From: Strigamia acuminata
Lineage: Eukaryota; Arthropoda; Chilopoda; Geophilomorpha; Linotaeniidae
Direction of reading: 5' to 3'
Length of the DNA stretch: 64,000 bases
Assembly (NCBI GenBank): GCA_949358305.1
Contig: OX442316.1
Coordinates: 11,160,001-11,224,000 of the forward strand
Under the pieces are notes generated by a model, which saw only the letters and a list, made by a program, of their open reading frames with translations, was not told the origin of the DNA and searched no databases. The translations under genes and the position numbers were made by a program. Of this stretch, positions 34,001-46,700 are shown piece after piece (position 1 is the first letter of the stretch; every line of letters starts with the position of its first letter).

Positions 34001-37000
34001 TTGCTGGTTGCCCATGGATGAATATCCCGCATTGGAACGACGTCGATTCGACTTTTACGGAAATTGCTTTCGACATGTTTAGAAAAACATATATTAACTC
34101 GGACGAAAAAATTCTTAGTTTTTGTGTGTTTAATCACATTACCGTCATGATATATCGCAGCAACGAGCAAAACAGTCTCAAGAAAACATCCAAATTAAAC
34201 ACCGCTTGTATGGCATTTTCATTAGTACACAGAATTACGAGTTCGAAAATTAAATTGCAATACTATCTCCAAGTTTTTGCCGTCTTTTCTTTACCAAAAT
34301 AATATCATGTCTAATTAAATTAAGGTTTCAGAAAGAAAAAAATAAACCGTTTTGATCGACGCTTCTTTACACAATTACCATAAATCAGATTTCGTTGTTT
34401 TGATCTACAAAAAGAAAGAAAGAAGAAAAAAAAACGTCGAAAAAAACTATAACTTTTCCCAAGACATTCCATTCCTCTCGCGGATTTAATTAACTTTATA
34501 AATTCAAAATTTTCTTTGCCATCCCCCAACATCAAATTTTGCACAGCGACAACACCAATGTAAAAAAACATCAAATTAGTTGAAAAATCTTAGTTAATTT
34601 CGCCTTTTCTTTTCCCCTCTTGAAAAGAAAATGCATACATAAATTTCCCTTCATTAGTGCAGAAAAATGAATATGAACAATTCGAACAAATTTTAATTTT
34701 TTCCTTCCCTTCACGCAAGTTATAATAAATGAACTCGCAAATTAATGAAGTAAATTATAAAGTCTTGCAAATCTAGCAAGTTGCCAGCATCTTCCGAGTT
34801 GCTAAATTCTTTTGCATTTTCCACGCCCCTGCAACTGCAGACACTGCGAAGGAAGAATAAGAGTGTGTATGTGTGTGCACTGTGGCTAATTTGTAGTCTC
34901 GCTACTCCTCTCCACCTATGACTGATTGTGACAAATGCTAATGAGCAAAGTTTTATGAAGATAATTAAAGAAGAATTAAGCGTAATATGGGTAACACTCC
35001 AAGCAAGTTTCTCTGATAATACACTCACACATTCAAGACATCTGTTGGCTTCTTCAAGCTCAAGTAAAATAATAAATTAGAACACGTTTAACGGGCTAAA
35101 TATTTACTTTTAAAACATTTTGCACCAAACTCATTCTGTAAAATTTAATAAAACTAATTCCCTTTTACTCTAAAGTTACTCATTAGCTAAGCCATAAACA
35201 GGCGGCGGCTAAATTTAGACTTCCCAAAGCAAGCACGAAATTGCCTCCTCACAATCTTGTTGTCATAGCAATGGCAGTTCTTCGCTCTTCTGTTAAATGA
35301 AAATTCTTTACTCATACTCAATAGCCAGAGGCAAAGTCGAATAAAGGGAAAAAGATCGTAATGATGTACTGACATATTGTAAAGAGAACGATCTGCTAAA
35401 ATACTGAAACAAGATCATTCCATGTACAAACACACTTAGTTTTAATGGTTTTGTTTGTTTTACTTTTTCTTCTTTCTTTTAAATTAAACTGTCTCCTGAA
35501 AATTAACAGCGCTGTAAATAATTGCGTTTTAAATTTCTTAATGAAGTACATGTAAACAAACATGTGACTACTGGCGAAAACTTTCATGTAAACACACACA
35601 TAACTTGTGGCTACAACTTTTATGTGAACACATCACTAGCAAAAATCGTGCTGATTTTAATACTTTAATTAAATACTTTTTAAAAAAATTGAAAACTCAA
35701 TTAGAAATGCGCATTTAAAGTAAAAAAAAAAAAAAAAATTATTTATACTATAATTTAATATTCATTGGAATCAAACAAAATATATAAAAATAAAAAACGC
35801 TCCACGAAATGCAGCAAAATTATGCATTTTCAGCGTTGGTTGGTGGGGAACCCTTTTGAAATATAAACCGCACATTAGCCTAATACTGCATACAAATATC
35901 GTTTTAAAATCAGTTTCATAAATAAATAAAGCGGAAGTTGAGCATATATAAAATCAAGACAGACAAGTGTTGATCTTCCAGAACCTCGACAACTTTCCCC
36001 TCTTTCTTTTCTGCCTTTTACAACTGCATCGTAAGAGATTCGATCTTTCTCGAGGAAAAGCAAGAGTTGGATGAGTCCCAGAAAACACTTCCTGCCGAGT
36101 AATCGTGACTGGCCTCTGCGCCTCTCGGGGCTATCAGCGCCTACACTTTAAGGGGGTGTTTTACTGGATTTCTTGCTGCACACTTGATGAACTCCTTTGA
36201 TTCACAGCCACACTTGACTGGACCGAGGCGGCTCCAAATGCCAACTTAATGCAGTCTATCCTGTTTTATTCATCTAGCTCACAAGTGTTCAGCCTACAAA
36301 TTTCAAGACAATAACATTTTGCCCGCGTCGAGAAAAGAGCTAAAACCGCTAATGCAACTTTTATCGATTTAATAAAGGTTTGCTGCAAATTAAATTGGAT
36401 AAAAAAAAGTCTATGAATATTGAAAGGCCAAAGAAAGAAGAAAAAAAAAAGAGACGTCTGAAATTTTTGCAACTTAGGCTCGTTGATGATCCAATTACCT
36501 GTGAGACGGCATATCAGTAACTCGTAGGGTGCTCACGACCCCAAGAATTCATGACTGACGACATCACAAGAATCCTGCATCCCTCAGCCAATGCTTCACC
36601 ACTTTTCCAATCTAATTAGCACGCACCAACACTCCACGAGTTTAGCTTCTATCTTTTCTAATAAAATATCCCGGGAGCCTTTGGAATGTCTTTGTACCTC
36701 TCTTTATTCCACCTTAAATGCAAAACCATTAAAAAAAAAAAGAAAAAAAACTCTAACTTTAATCAAAATTGAAAATTCAAATACACGGATCATCGATTCC
36801 TCAAGTATTTTCAAAATAAAAACGAAAAAAAGAAATAAAAAAAGCTAACTTTTAAGTTACACCTGCGCTAACGAGACTAATCTCCCTTTAAAATAAAAGC
36901 CTTATAGCCTTGTTTACCTTTTCTGAAAACCGCATATAATTAAACAATCAGCTAGTGCAGACTTCGCACGTTCTTCGCGATCAAGAAAAAATAAGTAGAA

Positions 37001-37658
37001 TAATTAAACAAAACAATTAAAAATGTAATGAGATTACAAGAAAACGTAATAATCTGCATTCCGACATGAGCTTCCATCTGTACACAAGCACCTCGACCGA
37101 AAAAGAGGACATATTAAAGTGACCTGTGTTCGCAGGAGCTAATAGTGTGCAAACAACTCAGATAACTACAACTTGCAACTTCTTTAGGCCATTACAACTT
37201 TTCCATTTTTAATTTCGTCCATTGCCACGAGCAAACTGAAACCCAAATAAAACAATGTAAATCGCCCGTGCTCAGAATTAACTCTTCCATCATTTGCCCT
37301 TGTGTGTGAGTAAAATGGTGTTTCTTCTTATCCCTGCTGGGAATGGTGTGATGAAGGCCTTTGAGCAAATAATTGCACCTGATCCTACCATTGCACTAAC
37401 GAGAATCTTCTCCTCACACATAATTATACTAATGAACAAGGCCTATAGTCTCATTTTTAATTCCTTTCACTATTTCCATATTTTATATGTTGGAAAAATG
37501 GTGATGATGCAGCATCCCTGAACTGTCAGTTTTGCATTTCATTTCTACTTAATTACTTCAGAGAATTTAACATTTCATTAGCATACTTGATTCGTGATTG
37601 AGTGGCAAGGTAAGAAAATTATTTAAATAAAAAATGAAGAAAAAAATCGAGCACTAAC

Positions 37659-37823
37659 CATCTAGAAGTGACTTGGGTTGAATCTCGAGGAAGGAATTTC
37701 GTATCCACGAGACAACTGTGACAAACCCTTCCATAGCCTTGGGAATGATGCACTTGAAGACAGCTGTGTTTCCTTTGACGACGTGAACATCGTGCACCTG
37801 GATTTCGTAGTGTTGAGAGATGA
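37659..37823 (-). CDS. Dscam: Dscam exon encoding N-terminal half of Ig2 (exon 4 homologue)
   Basis: This 165-nt exon (phase 1 to phase 1) encodes the first half of Ig2. It has the first disulfide cysteine in VFKCIIPK and the core tryptophan in VVSWIR. The opening VISQHYEIQVHD is typical of Dscam exon 4 products. The acceptor is TTTTCAG and the donor GTTAGT. In Drosophila Dscam1 this half-domain is one of 12 mutually exclusive alternatives that shape homophilic binding specificity. Here I find only one version, with 5.6 kb of intron upstream and 21.6 kb downstream and no second copy noticed. That supports a constitutive exon, although a diverged copy in the large intron cannot be excluded by eye. 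Confidence 0.92.
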
Positions 37824-40730
37824 CTGAAAAGTAAACAAAACCAAATTGATTTATAGCCGCAACACACATCAACGATAAACATACACACTCAAATACTGGC
37901 ATTTCCGAAATGATAAAATCAACACACAAATCCATCGACGACCTTTTCTTTTTAAATGTCGTAGCTGTGCTTTATTCAGCTTGTGCAATTCAAACAAAAA
38001 AACCCAACATCTTTTTTTTATGCATTGCATCTGGACTTGTTTAATGCACAGACCGCCACATGCAACACAACCCAAACGCTAGGCACGTCCCTTCAACCTG
38101 TTATTTGCCATGAAAGTCTCTTTGCGAAACAGATGTGCATTCTCAGCAATAAGCAAACGAATTACAGCACACTTAAGACACTGAATGCCAAATGCAAATT
38201 CGCAAATTCTTCTCCTAGCCTATTTTTCACGTACTAATATCAAGTTATGAACTTCATATTCTACAAACATTCCTTTAAATTTACATATGGATTGCCAGTT
38301 TAAAGTGGCAACTTCAGTCCTCTAAATAGATAATTCAAAAGCAAAACCACACATTTACGCAACGCACCAACATAATTTAGTTGACTAAGTAAAAAAAAGC
38401 AATTCTCTGCGTTTACTCATAACTCTTTACCAGTGTGTCGTAGTTACAGAAATTACCTCGAAACATTAGATTCGTGCGCCTGTGTATCTCTGTGCTTTTA
38501 TAGGGCCATAAATGGAAAGGACAATACATGACGCCAATCAAACAAATCTGCTGGCGATAAAAATATCCATCGGGAATTGGCGAATTCAAAAGATAGTGCC
38601 ACGTTTATTATTAAATAAACTAGCGCACGAGTTCACCGAGAGCATTTTGACGAAGCTTTTAACTCAAGAAGCCTAAGTGTGTAAATTCAGTTTGAACATT
38701 ACTATTTCCACTGAGTAAATTAAACCGGTTTAATCTAAATTTCAGAGTGACTTACAGACTATAATGTGCAATAAACATCAAGTAAAAGTATTTAGTAGCT
38801 CCTAAATCCCTTTCTGAATGCATCTCTACTTCTAACTTTGCATTTAAATTAAAAAGATATTTTTCAATTAAATGATTTCGGTATGCAGTGCTGTTAAAAG
38901 TATTGCGGTAAACTTCAGTACGGCATAATTCAAACCAACCTTAATTTATACACAAAAATAACAGCATTCCGCAATAACTAAACGGATGTTTACAATGCAG
39001 TGACAAAATGAACTCTGAAACGAAACGAATGAATCATCAAACTAACTGCACCATTTGAATTTCTTATTCGAGCAATATTTTTCAAACTGTGACAACTTAT
39101 CCCCTCAGCACGCGAAATCCCATGCTATTACCATATCTACTCTGTTTTAAACAGCTCAAGACACACTCAGCAGCACCTTGACCTGCGGATACCTTGGAAA
39201 CTGGCAAATGGTGGAATGCAAATCTGCTGACTGAAAGAACCCAATCGTCTCGAACTCGATGTCGTCCCTCACGGACCCACGGATCACAAAATAGCTATCT
39301 CACAAGTCGCTGACTTTGTCTTCAGTTTGTCGAGACAAACAAATCCAAAATCAACAATATTCACTTAAAATATCCAGCGATTGCAGTGGAAACTAAAAAA
39401 AGAGCGCATAAAGTTTAAATATCGCCATAACTTATTTCCAACACAATTTTTAAAACAGATGGGCTTTTAGCAATTACTGTTCGTTGCCAAGTGTCGAGCA
39501 AACACCATTTTTAATTGCCTATCCAATCCACGTGTAGACTGTGGAGTGAAACTGTTTATTCGCTTTCAGATTAAAATCTATCTACTAAAACACATCACTA
39601 TTATTAAAAAGCAGTTTGAACAGTGAAATCCTAATCGAGCTGCTTATTTTCAATTCCACGAGGACTAGGGATTTAATCCTTACACTGCGGCTGCGCAATA
39701 CCGATATTGTCCTCTGCTAATTTGCTGCAATTTCTCTGAAGCATTAAATTACTTTATTGACAAGATAATTATGCATTTGCTGCATCAGCAATGAAATTAC
39801 AGTTTACTCACATGGCCAGCAACATTATTACAGTTGAAAACCACATCGGTCTTGTCGAATAATTTGATAATACCGAAACTGTTTCATATTATACATTTGC
39901 ACAAAAGGACTCAATGACCCTATCTATATACGCCTTTCATCGAAACTGTAAAAGATAAATTCAGAGGAATATATATGTTCATTTTGTCTTAATTTGCTGC
40001 TTTCATCTGTCAAAATATTTTCGCACGCATTTTCGTTAAAGTTTAGAGCTGGTAAAAACCATAACTCACCCAGAAATCCAGGCTCATATTTTTTTCTCCT
40101 TCCATATTTCTTTTTTTCTCTCTCGAAACATTGGACAAAGCAGGTAAATGAAAGAATTTTCTAGTCTTTTACTCTTTCTCAACCAGTCCACGCACACCGA
40201 AAAGACAGCCACTATTTTTCAAATTGTCTCCGGAAACTTAATCAACGCCACAGTAGGCTTCCTGCAGAGAGAAAAAAAGGATAGAAAAAGAAAAAGAATG
40301 CGTGATCTGGTTGTATTTTTCTTCAACTTGGTCATAAATCTGTTAGGTATTCTCATGCTTTATAAACTCGATTTGTATGTGGAGAAATTTTTATTTTTAC
40401 GATATTTTCTTCCATTCCTTTTATTTTATTTTTTTTAAATTTGATGGTCTACATCCAAAATTGGGATTGAATTACACTCGAGTAAAATCGTTTTCGAAAC
40501 GCAACTGTCACATGAACTCTTTAAAAAGTAGTTAGAGAAATGTGTATGACAGAAAGTCAGCTTTATGTGACGGTTTGAATTATCGCTTTACGCAATAAAA
40601 CAACAATAGTAGCCAAATGTTGTCCATCATCAAAGCGCATCAATTTATAACTAGATGAAAATTTTAGTGAAGCATTTAACACCGGTTTGGCAATCTTTAC
40701 TTTTTTTTCATCCGGGTTTGCTACAATGAG

Positions 40731-40816
40731 CTGTGATTGGCTGCGGAAAAAATCGCGCGGAAAAATAGAAATATTTCCTATATTTCCGCGAGTTTTTTCC
40801 CCGCAGCCAATCACAG
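40731..40816. repeat. Foldback sequence (hairpin), transposon remnant
   Basis: The arms CTGTGATTGGCTGCGG (40731-40746) and CCGCAGCCAATCACAG (40801-40816) are perfect reverse complements. The interior continues to pair imperfectly (AAAAAA..CGCG..GGAAA), giving an 86-nt near-hairpin. An outer GGGTTTGCT/AGCAAACCC pair flanks it. GTGTGAACCAGGC follows at about 40855-40867 and looks like the end motif of a small DNA transposon. The class is not determined. Confidence 0.65.
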
Positions 40817-41051
40817 CAAACCCCAGCTGCAGCAATTCCGCAGCGTATCCGCAAGTGTGAACCAGGCTATACGGTACATGTTGTCAAATCTATTGCTTGT
40901 TTGACTGAAGAATTAAATTAAAATGGAACAGAAAACTGATCGCTCTCTAAAAATCATAAAAGTAATCAAAAGTTTGATAGACATCATTTCAAATGTAACT
41001 TGATTTATGCAAAAAAAAACTATTTAACCACAACTTAATGTCACATTAAAT

Positions 41052-41349
41052 GCGCTCAAATCGGTTAAGATAAATCCGCTTAAATGTTTTAAGCAGATAA
41101 CCTTTCAAGATATGATGTTTTTTACGTCACATGTGGCTTAACTTTAAGAAAAGGGTTGCGTCACTATCTTAAGCAACAATGATGCGACTTGCGCATGCTC
41201 AATTGAACGATCGTTCAGACCTCAGCTGCGTACAAGCCTGCGCGTTAGTAATAATAAAATATTTCAGCATTCAAGAATAAGTCGTTTATTTCACTTATTT
41301 TTAACATTTAAGCAAACTTTAAGTGTTTGCTTAACCAATTTGAAAGCGC
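41052..41349. mobile_element. MITE-like element with imperfect inverted ends
   Basis: The left end reads GCGCTCAAATCGGTTAAG. The reverse complement of the right end reads GCGCTTTCAAATTGGTTAAG, so the ends are inverted repeats with two extra bases and one change. The interior (about 300 bp total) is rich in TTAAGC and CTTAA steps and has no coding frame. A clear target duplication was not found, so the exact borders are uncertain. Confidence 0.5.
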
Positions 41350-43445
41350 CTAATTTTAAATAGAAGAAAGAAATCAGTTTGTGTACTCGAATGCTGAAAA
41401 TGCAAAGCTTGAACCTTGCATACAAGGTTAAAGAACTTGCTGTAGGCTTCTAAGCACAGTGCAAGAGAGACATACATGGAGAAATGTTTTGGTACATTAA
41501 TCACCTAATTAATAGCCTTTTCCCCATTACTTCAAAAAATAAACAAGTTTTACAAATATTATTTACAAAATACAGCCAACCATTAAAACTTCCCACCATT
41601 ACATTCTATTTGTGACATATTTTAGCTACTGCTCATTAAAGCTAAACCAACAGTGGTTCAAAATTTGAAGTCAAATATTTCACCGGCAACTCAAAACGTT
41701 TTTTTCGATACAGCCAATTATGGCATAGGAAATATTTTATTCAAAAAAAACAAGCCCAACTAAAATCTGATGAGAAAAAGAAAAAACACGGCACAAATAT
41801 AAAAGAGTGGAACCACTTTTTCTTCAAAAACGTGTTAGAAAATTTGAAATCCGAGACAATATTTATCTTGACATCTTGTCAGAATCATGATACAGCTAAA
41901 AGAAGAAAAAGAAAAATCTCCCCCTTTTGCCTTACTTTTTTTTATTGTCTTTCAGAAAAGACCAATGCAAATGCTTTAATGCCTGTCTCTTGTCATCGCA
42001 TCACATTGATTCGACATTTTTCACAATTTGCCTTTAGATGCAACTAAATCCTCCTCCAAAAAAGGTAAGACAAGTCGAGATTTTTCATTACTGCACCAGA
42101 AACTAAGACTGTTTCATGCAATACGAACCTTCCTATTGATTTTTAAGCCAAAACTTGTCCACAAGAGACATGAAATGCATTAACTAATGCATATATAAAA
42201 TTCCACCCTAATCATTCTGCCTTACCGCTAAGACTTTTTCTCTTCTTCCCTACTCTCTCTCTCACGTTTTTTTTTCTACTCGTAGATGAAAATTCCCACA
42301 AGGAGTTTAAAATTCTCTTTTTTTGTTTTCCATCAACGTAAAAAATTCATAAAAAAAATTTCTTTTTGCTAGATTTCCTCTTTGTTTACTGCTCGCAACC
42401 TCGTAGCCTAGAAACATTACCCATAGCTATAGGGTATATACGACTTATTCACAATTCAATTTCCGCACTTTTATGGCAAACAGTAGCCTAAATTTTCCCC
42501 AAATGCCTATTTCTAACTTTACCGTCTTCGGGATTGGTCAAAATAGTGGCTCCGACTATTACACGGCTCTGTATAAATCATTCAACGTTGATAATGACCG
42601 TTCCACTGCACCGCGTTTATTATCCTTCTTTACAAACTTCACCGTAAAAATGGTAAAAAAAAGTTGGTCTTCCGAATAAACTGCTTTTAAACTAAAGATG
42701 CCACGGCAAATATTGTGATCGTAAATATTTTCAGAATCAGTGAACAGCGAAAATTGAGCAACAAGTGCATCGGTATCGGCTACGTGTCGTTTAGAAATAA
42801 AACTCGAAACGACTTACCCGACCACAAACTAAGCGAATTAATTTAATATTTTCAACATTTGTAATCATATTCAGGCTGCCAAAACAATCTCAAGAAGCCG
42901 ACATGGACTTCTAGTGCATTAGTACATGTATTGAATCCTCCAATTACGGGAGCATCTGCGCGAGATCATTTAATTAGCTCTCAACGCAATGGGAAATTAA
43001 ATCCAATTCATATTTTGTATAGATAGGCCTGTTGGTGCAGTATAATCTGCAATAATTATGACCTCCACTCATTTTCGATGGAATTTACACTGCATGAGTG
43101 AGTGGTGGGAACACTGTGGGGATCCTGACCACAGGAGCTCCCGTACACTTCTACCTGACAAAATTACATTTAAATCAGAACGCAGTTCAACTTCAGTTCA
43201 TAAAAATTTGAACCACTGATCAAATTTTGCTCACTGTCACAAATCAAATTAATTATGAATAGCAAAATCATAAGAAAGCATTAAGTCCACATTAAAAATT
43301 TTAAATCTCATTATTCTCGTCTCAAACTTAAAATAGCAATCCTCCCTAATATCCTTAATCTAATATGTATGCCAGTCGATTTGATTTCTCTAAGCCAGTA
43401 ACAACCATTTCCGTCGTTTTTCATTTTCTCTTCATTTTTCCTTAC

Positions 43446-43769
43446 CTGCTTTGACGTTTACATCACGGCTTACAACGGTCCCCAGTTTGTTGGACGCCAT
43501 ACATTTGTAAGTGGCAGTATGAACTTCCGCTCGATATTCCTCGGCGCTGAAAGGTGGGAAAACGAGACTTCCGTCGGCCATAACGCGACGTAAAGATGGC
43601 ACAGTACTGACAAGTGATCCATCCGTCCGTACCCATGTGACCAGTGGTTCTGGGATACCATGAGCTGTGCAGTTAATGCTCACGCCAGTTTCGTTAGAGA
43701 ACTCCACATGATTAGGCGGTTCGGTCACGAAGTAAGGTCCACGAGTCTCTCCGTTTACGTTGATATGAT
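43446..43769 (-). CDS. Dscam: Dscam exon encoding Ig domain 1
   Basis: This exon encodes the N-terminal Ig domain of a Dscam cell-surface adhesion protein. It has 324 nt, entered and left in phase 1. The acceptor is ...TTATTGCAG before 43769 and the donor GTAAGG follows 43446. The translation starts with a short linker (DHINVNGETRGPYF), then an I-set Ig fold. Its cysteines lie in the motifs INCTAHG and YKCMASN, and the core tryptophan in LVTWVRTDG. NET and NCT are possible N-glycosylation sites. The stretch around EPPNHVEFSNETG and VFPPF.AEEYR.EVH matches what I know of arthropod Dscam Ig1, where Ig1-Ig4 form a horseshoe used in binding. The upstream leader exon was not found. The next exon is the first half of Ig2, 5.6 kb away. 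Confidence 0.93.
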
Positions 43770-46700
43770 CTGCAATAAGATAAAATAAAATAAAATAAAA
43801 TAAAAATAAATCCAAAAGAAAAATTGATAATTCAAAAGTTCAAATAAATACTGCTATGATTCAAAACTATATTTAACTCCGCGTGTAGACAACAAAATGC
43901 ACAAGCACATTATTGTTACCAAGATACAAAAGTAAACAAATTATTTCTTATTTTTGTCTATTCAATATTTCATTTCAAAACAACGACGAAAGGAAATTGC
44001 AGAATGCCGAGCCGGTTCTTATTGCACTTGACCACAGCCAAAACATAATAACACTTAAATTACTTCAAGAATATCTTTAAAAACGGAAAGAAAGCAAATA
44101 TAATATAATTTACTCTGTAAGTAATCATTACGAATGTCTTCATTTTACCCGAGACACTTCTTTCAACTAATAGAAAAAAAGTGCTGTTTCTACGTCTTGT
44201 GGTAATAAGTACTGTGGAATGCAGCACGCGCGTCTTCGCGACACTGCAGAGAAGTTTTCTCTCCCCGGCGAAAGGAAGCCAAGCGACAACATCCAATCAT
44301 GCTTCGCCTCCCATTTCGCTGTCCTCCAACCCCCCTCAAACGGCACCACAGCAGGAGCAGTGAAATGCACCAAGCAAAGTAAAGCGCCTCCAAACGATCA
44401 CCAAAGACTATAAACATCGACAACTTTTGCCTATTTTATATCACATTTGTTTCCTTTTATTATTACATCTATGAAACCGCTACTGTCATAGAAAAAAAAT
44501 CAATTCCACTTTATCATACTTAAATACTTAATTTAAAATTGCGAAAGTAAAAAAGCAAACCAAAAGCAGTAAATCTCGTAAACAATAAATAATTCATCAT
44601 GAAAAAAAATAGAAAGCAAAGCACATTGGAATATTCCTTTTCAGTCAGCGCTTTCTACGTCCAGTCACGAGATTATTACTGGTCACTGTCAAGATCGTTG
44701 GTCTTCCGCATGCAAATGTAAATTGAATCTTTCAAAGACTCAGCAAATTATGTAGCTGCAGCTGAATATCAAATTACGAATACCGAATTCTTATATAAAA
44801 CTATTGATGATTAAATATTCAGCATCAATAACAAAATGGGATGCGCTATTTAGCTTCATCAAATAGTAATATCTGACTAAACAAATTTCACAATTTCAAG
44901 GAGAACAATATCAAGGCGTCTAGTCACCTGACTGTCCGAAACTCAATGTCCGATCTCCGATGGATTCTATACTTTGAAATTCGATTAGTGCCGTGCGGTA
45001 ATTACGTTAGAACAAGAGCAATAGCAATACGTTGGGAAAAGCGAAATTGAAATCATCAAATGTCGACAAGCGTTATGAAAAATTCCGCTGAATATTTACT
45101 GCTCGCATGCACCAATTTGTCACGTGATTAGTACGCACATACTTACGGCGAATTCGACAGTCCACGAATAACGTGATGTGCTAAATGAAGCCATCATATT
45201 AAAATTACATTATTTCTGGTTTGGGTAGAAAAATACTCAATCCAGTCAATCAAATGATTAAATCATGTTCTGACCAAACAAAACCGCCATTTTAATTTTA
45301 TGACGCTCTTCATGTACAGTAGTTCATGTTTTCACCACCGGCTCGCAACGAGCAGGCACGATCAAAATCTAAAATAATTCTTTTCTCACGCCTTTCAAGT
45401 GGTTTTCATTTAATAAGATAATGAAATAAAACTCAACGGAATAATATATTGTATTTCAAATTATTTTTTTTCATTTAATGTTGTCATCTCATTATTTTAA
45501 CAACCACAATAGCCGCTCACAAGTCAGTCTCTGTACTTTTTTTTTCACATTGCTTCGAAGTGGGTAAAGTCATAACGAGATAATACAAAATACAAATGAA
45601 ATTAGTAGTGAACAGCGTGGTGACACTTAATACCCCTTTTCAATTAATTTAAATTTATCAATTAAAAAAAATATTCAAACCAAGCACACCAATCTGTTGC
45701 ACCATTCCATGCGTAATCGAAAACCATCATCGACAAATGTAAAAAAAATAAAAAAAAACAAAAAAAAATTTACAACCGCAACCAATCGAAGATGCAACCT
45801 TTAAAAAATAGTCACAAATTTGAAGAAAAAAAATATAAAAAACTTTATAGCAAAGGACAGAAGTAAGAAAAGAAGAAAGAAAAAAAAAACATTCAAAGTG
45901 TTAACTGTATTTTCAGCCATTTTTATGGCCCCGATACATCATGCGTGAAATTTAACTGGTTTTCGCCCATCAAAAGAAGTTCCAATACGCTATCAGAAAA
46001 AATAAAGCCTTAAACACGTTCTGCCGAACGGTATAAACGTGGAGAAGTAACGACATCCTACCTTTAGACTAATTCAAATTGCACTCACATTCACAGTGGC
46101 GCTAGGGTATGCACGAACCCATAAATTTCAATGGCCATTTCCCAAGCCTTTAGAATAATAATTCAACAAACAAAGCAAACAGCGATTTCTTCTGGTGAAG
46201 TTAGTCAATTAGTTACAACTCAACGAATTTAGAACAACCAACACCCAAATTTGTCACACATCTTCCGCACTTAAGTCGACACTTGATGCCAAATAAGGAC
46301 TTCAGTCCCACTTTGTTAGGTGAGCACTTATGAAGTGAGGGTGGCAACGTATCGTCTGATGATCTATTACGCAAACTCAAAAATAAATTGCTTCAGCGCC
46401 GCATGCTGGCGAGAGTGAAAGATAAGAAGAGACGACTTGTTTTATGCGTCTTCGGGGACAACCAACGGTTAAACTCTGAGGTATAACTAAAACTTAAAAA
46501 AAAGTCCTCATAGACGTACGTGCTCCTGCAGACTCACAAGGCAAGAAAGTGTTGCCGAGGGCTTGTTTTTCCCCCATCCACCAATCATGATACATGAAAT
46601 GAAAATGACTGTGGCCCTACACAAGAGATAGTGCTTTGATTTCATAATGTAAAGAAAAGAGAGAAAAAATTGAAAGGAAAAAACACCATGACAGCTTTAA

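Larger units (their letters stand above)
16088..37658 (-). other. 21.6-kb intron splitting Ig2, with nested transposons
   Basis: This is the largest complete intron in the window. Apart from the nested transposon pair at 19611-25077 it is AT-rich, with poly-A/T runs, and holds no exon I can support. A plus-strand open frame of 173 codons at 33781-34302 has no recognisable domain. A second version of the Ig2 first-half exon, which would be expected here if an exon 4 array existed, was not seen. Confidence 0.65.
37824..43445 (-). other. Intron between Ig1 and Ig2
   Basis: This 5.6-kb intron holds no recognisable exon. It contains a hairpin at 40731-40816 and a MITE-like element at 41052-41349, given separately. 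The rest is AT-rich sequence without identifiable content. Confidence 0.7.

Noticed and set aside
33781-34302. Plus-strand 173-codon frame in the large intron
   Set aside because: No recognisable domain, no splice or promoter context and ordinary composition. It is probably a chance open frame.
44190-44423. Minus-strand frame with an ALYFAWCISLLLLW segment 0.4 kb upstream of Ig1
   Set aside because: A phase-1 donor exists only as a poor A|GTACTT, and the peptide after the hydrophobic stretch does not look like a Dscam leader. Kept only as a weak leader-exon candidate.
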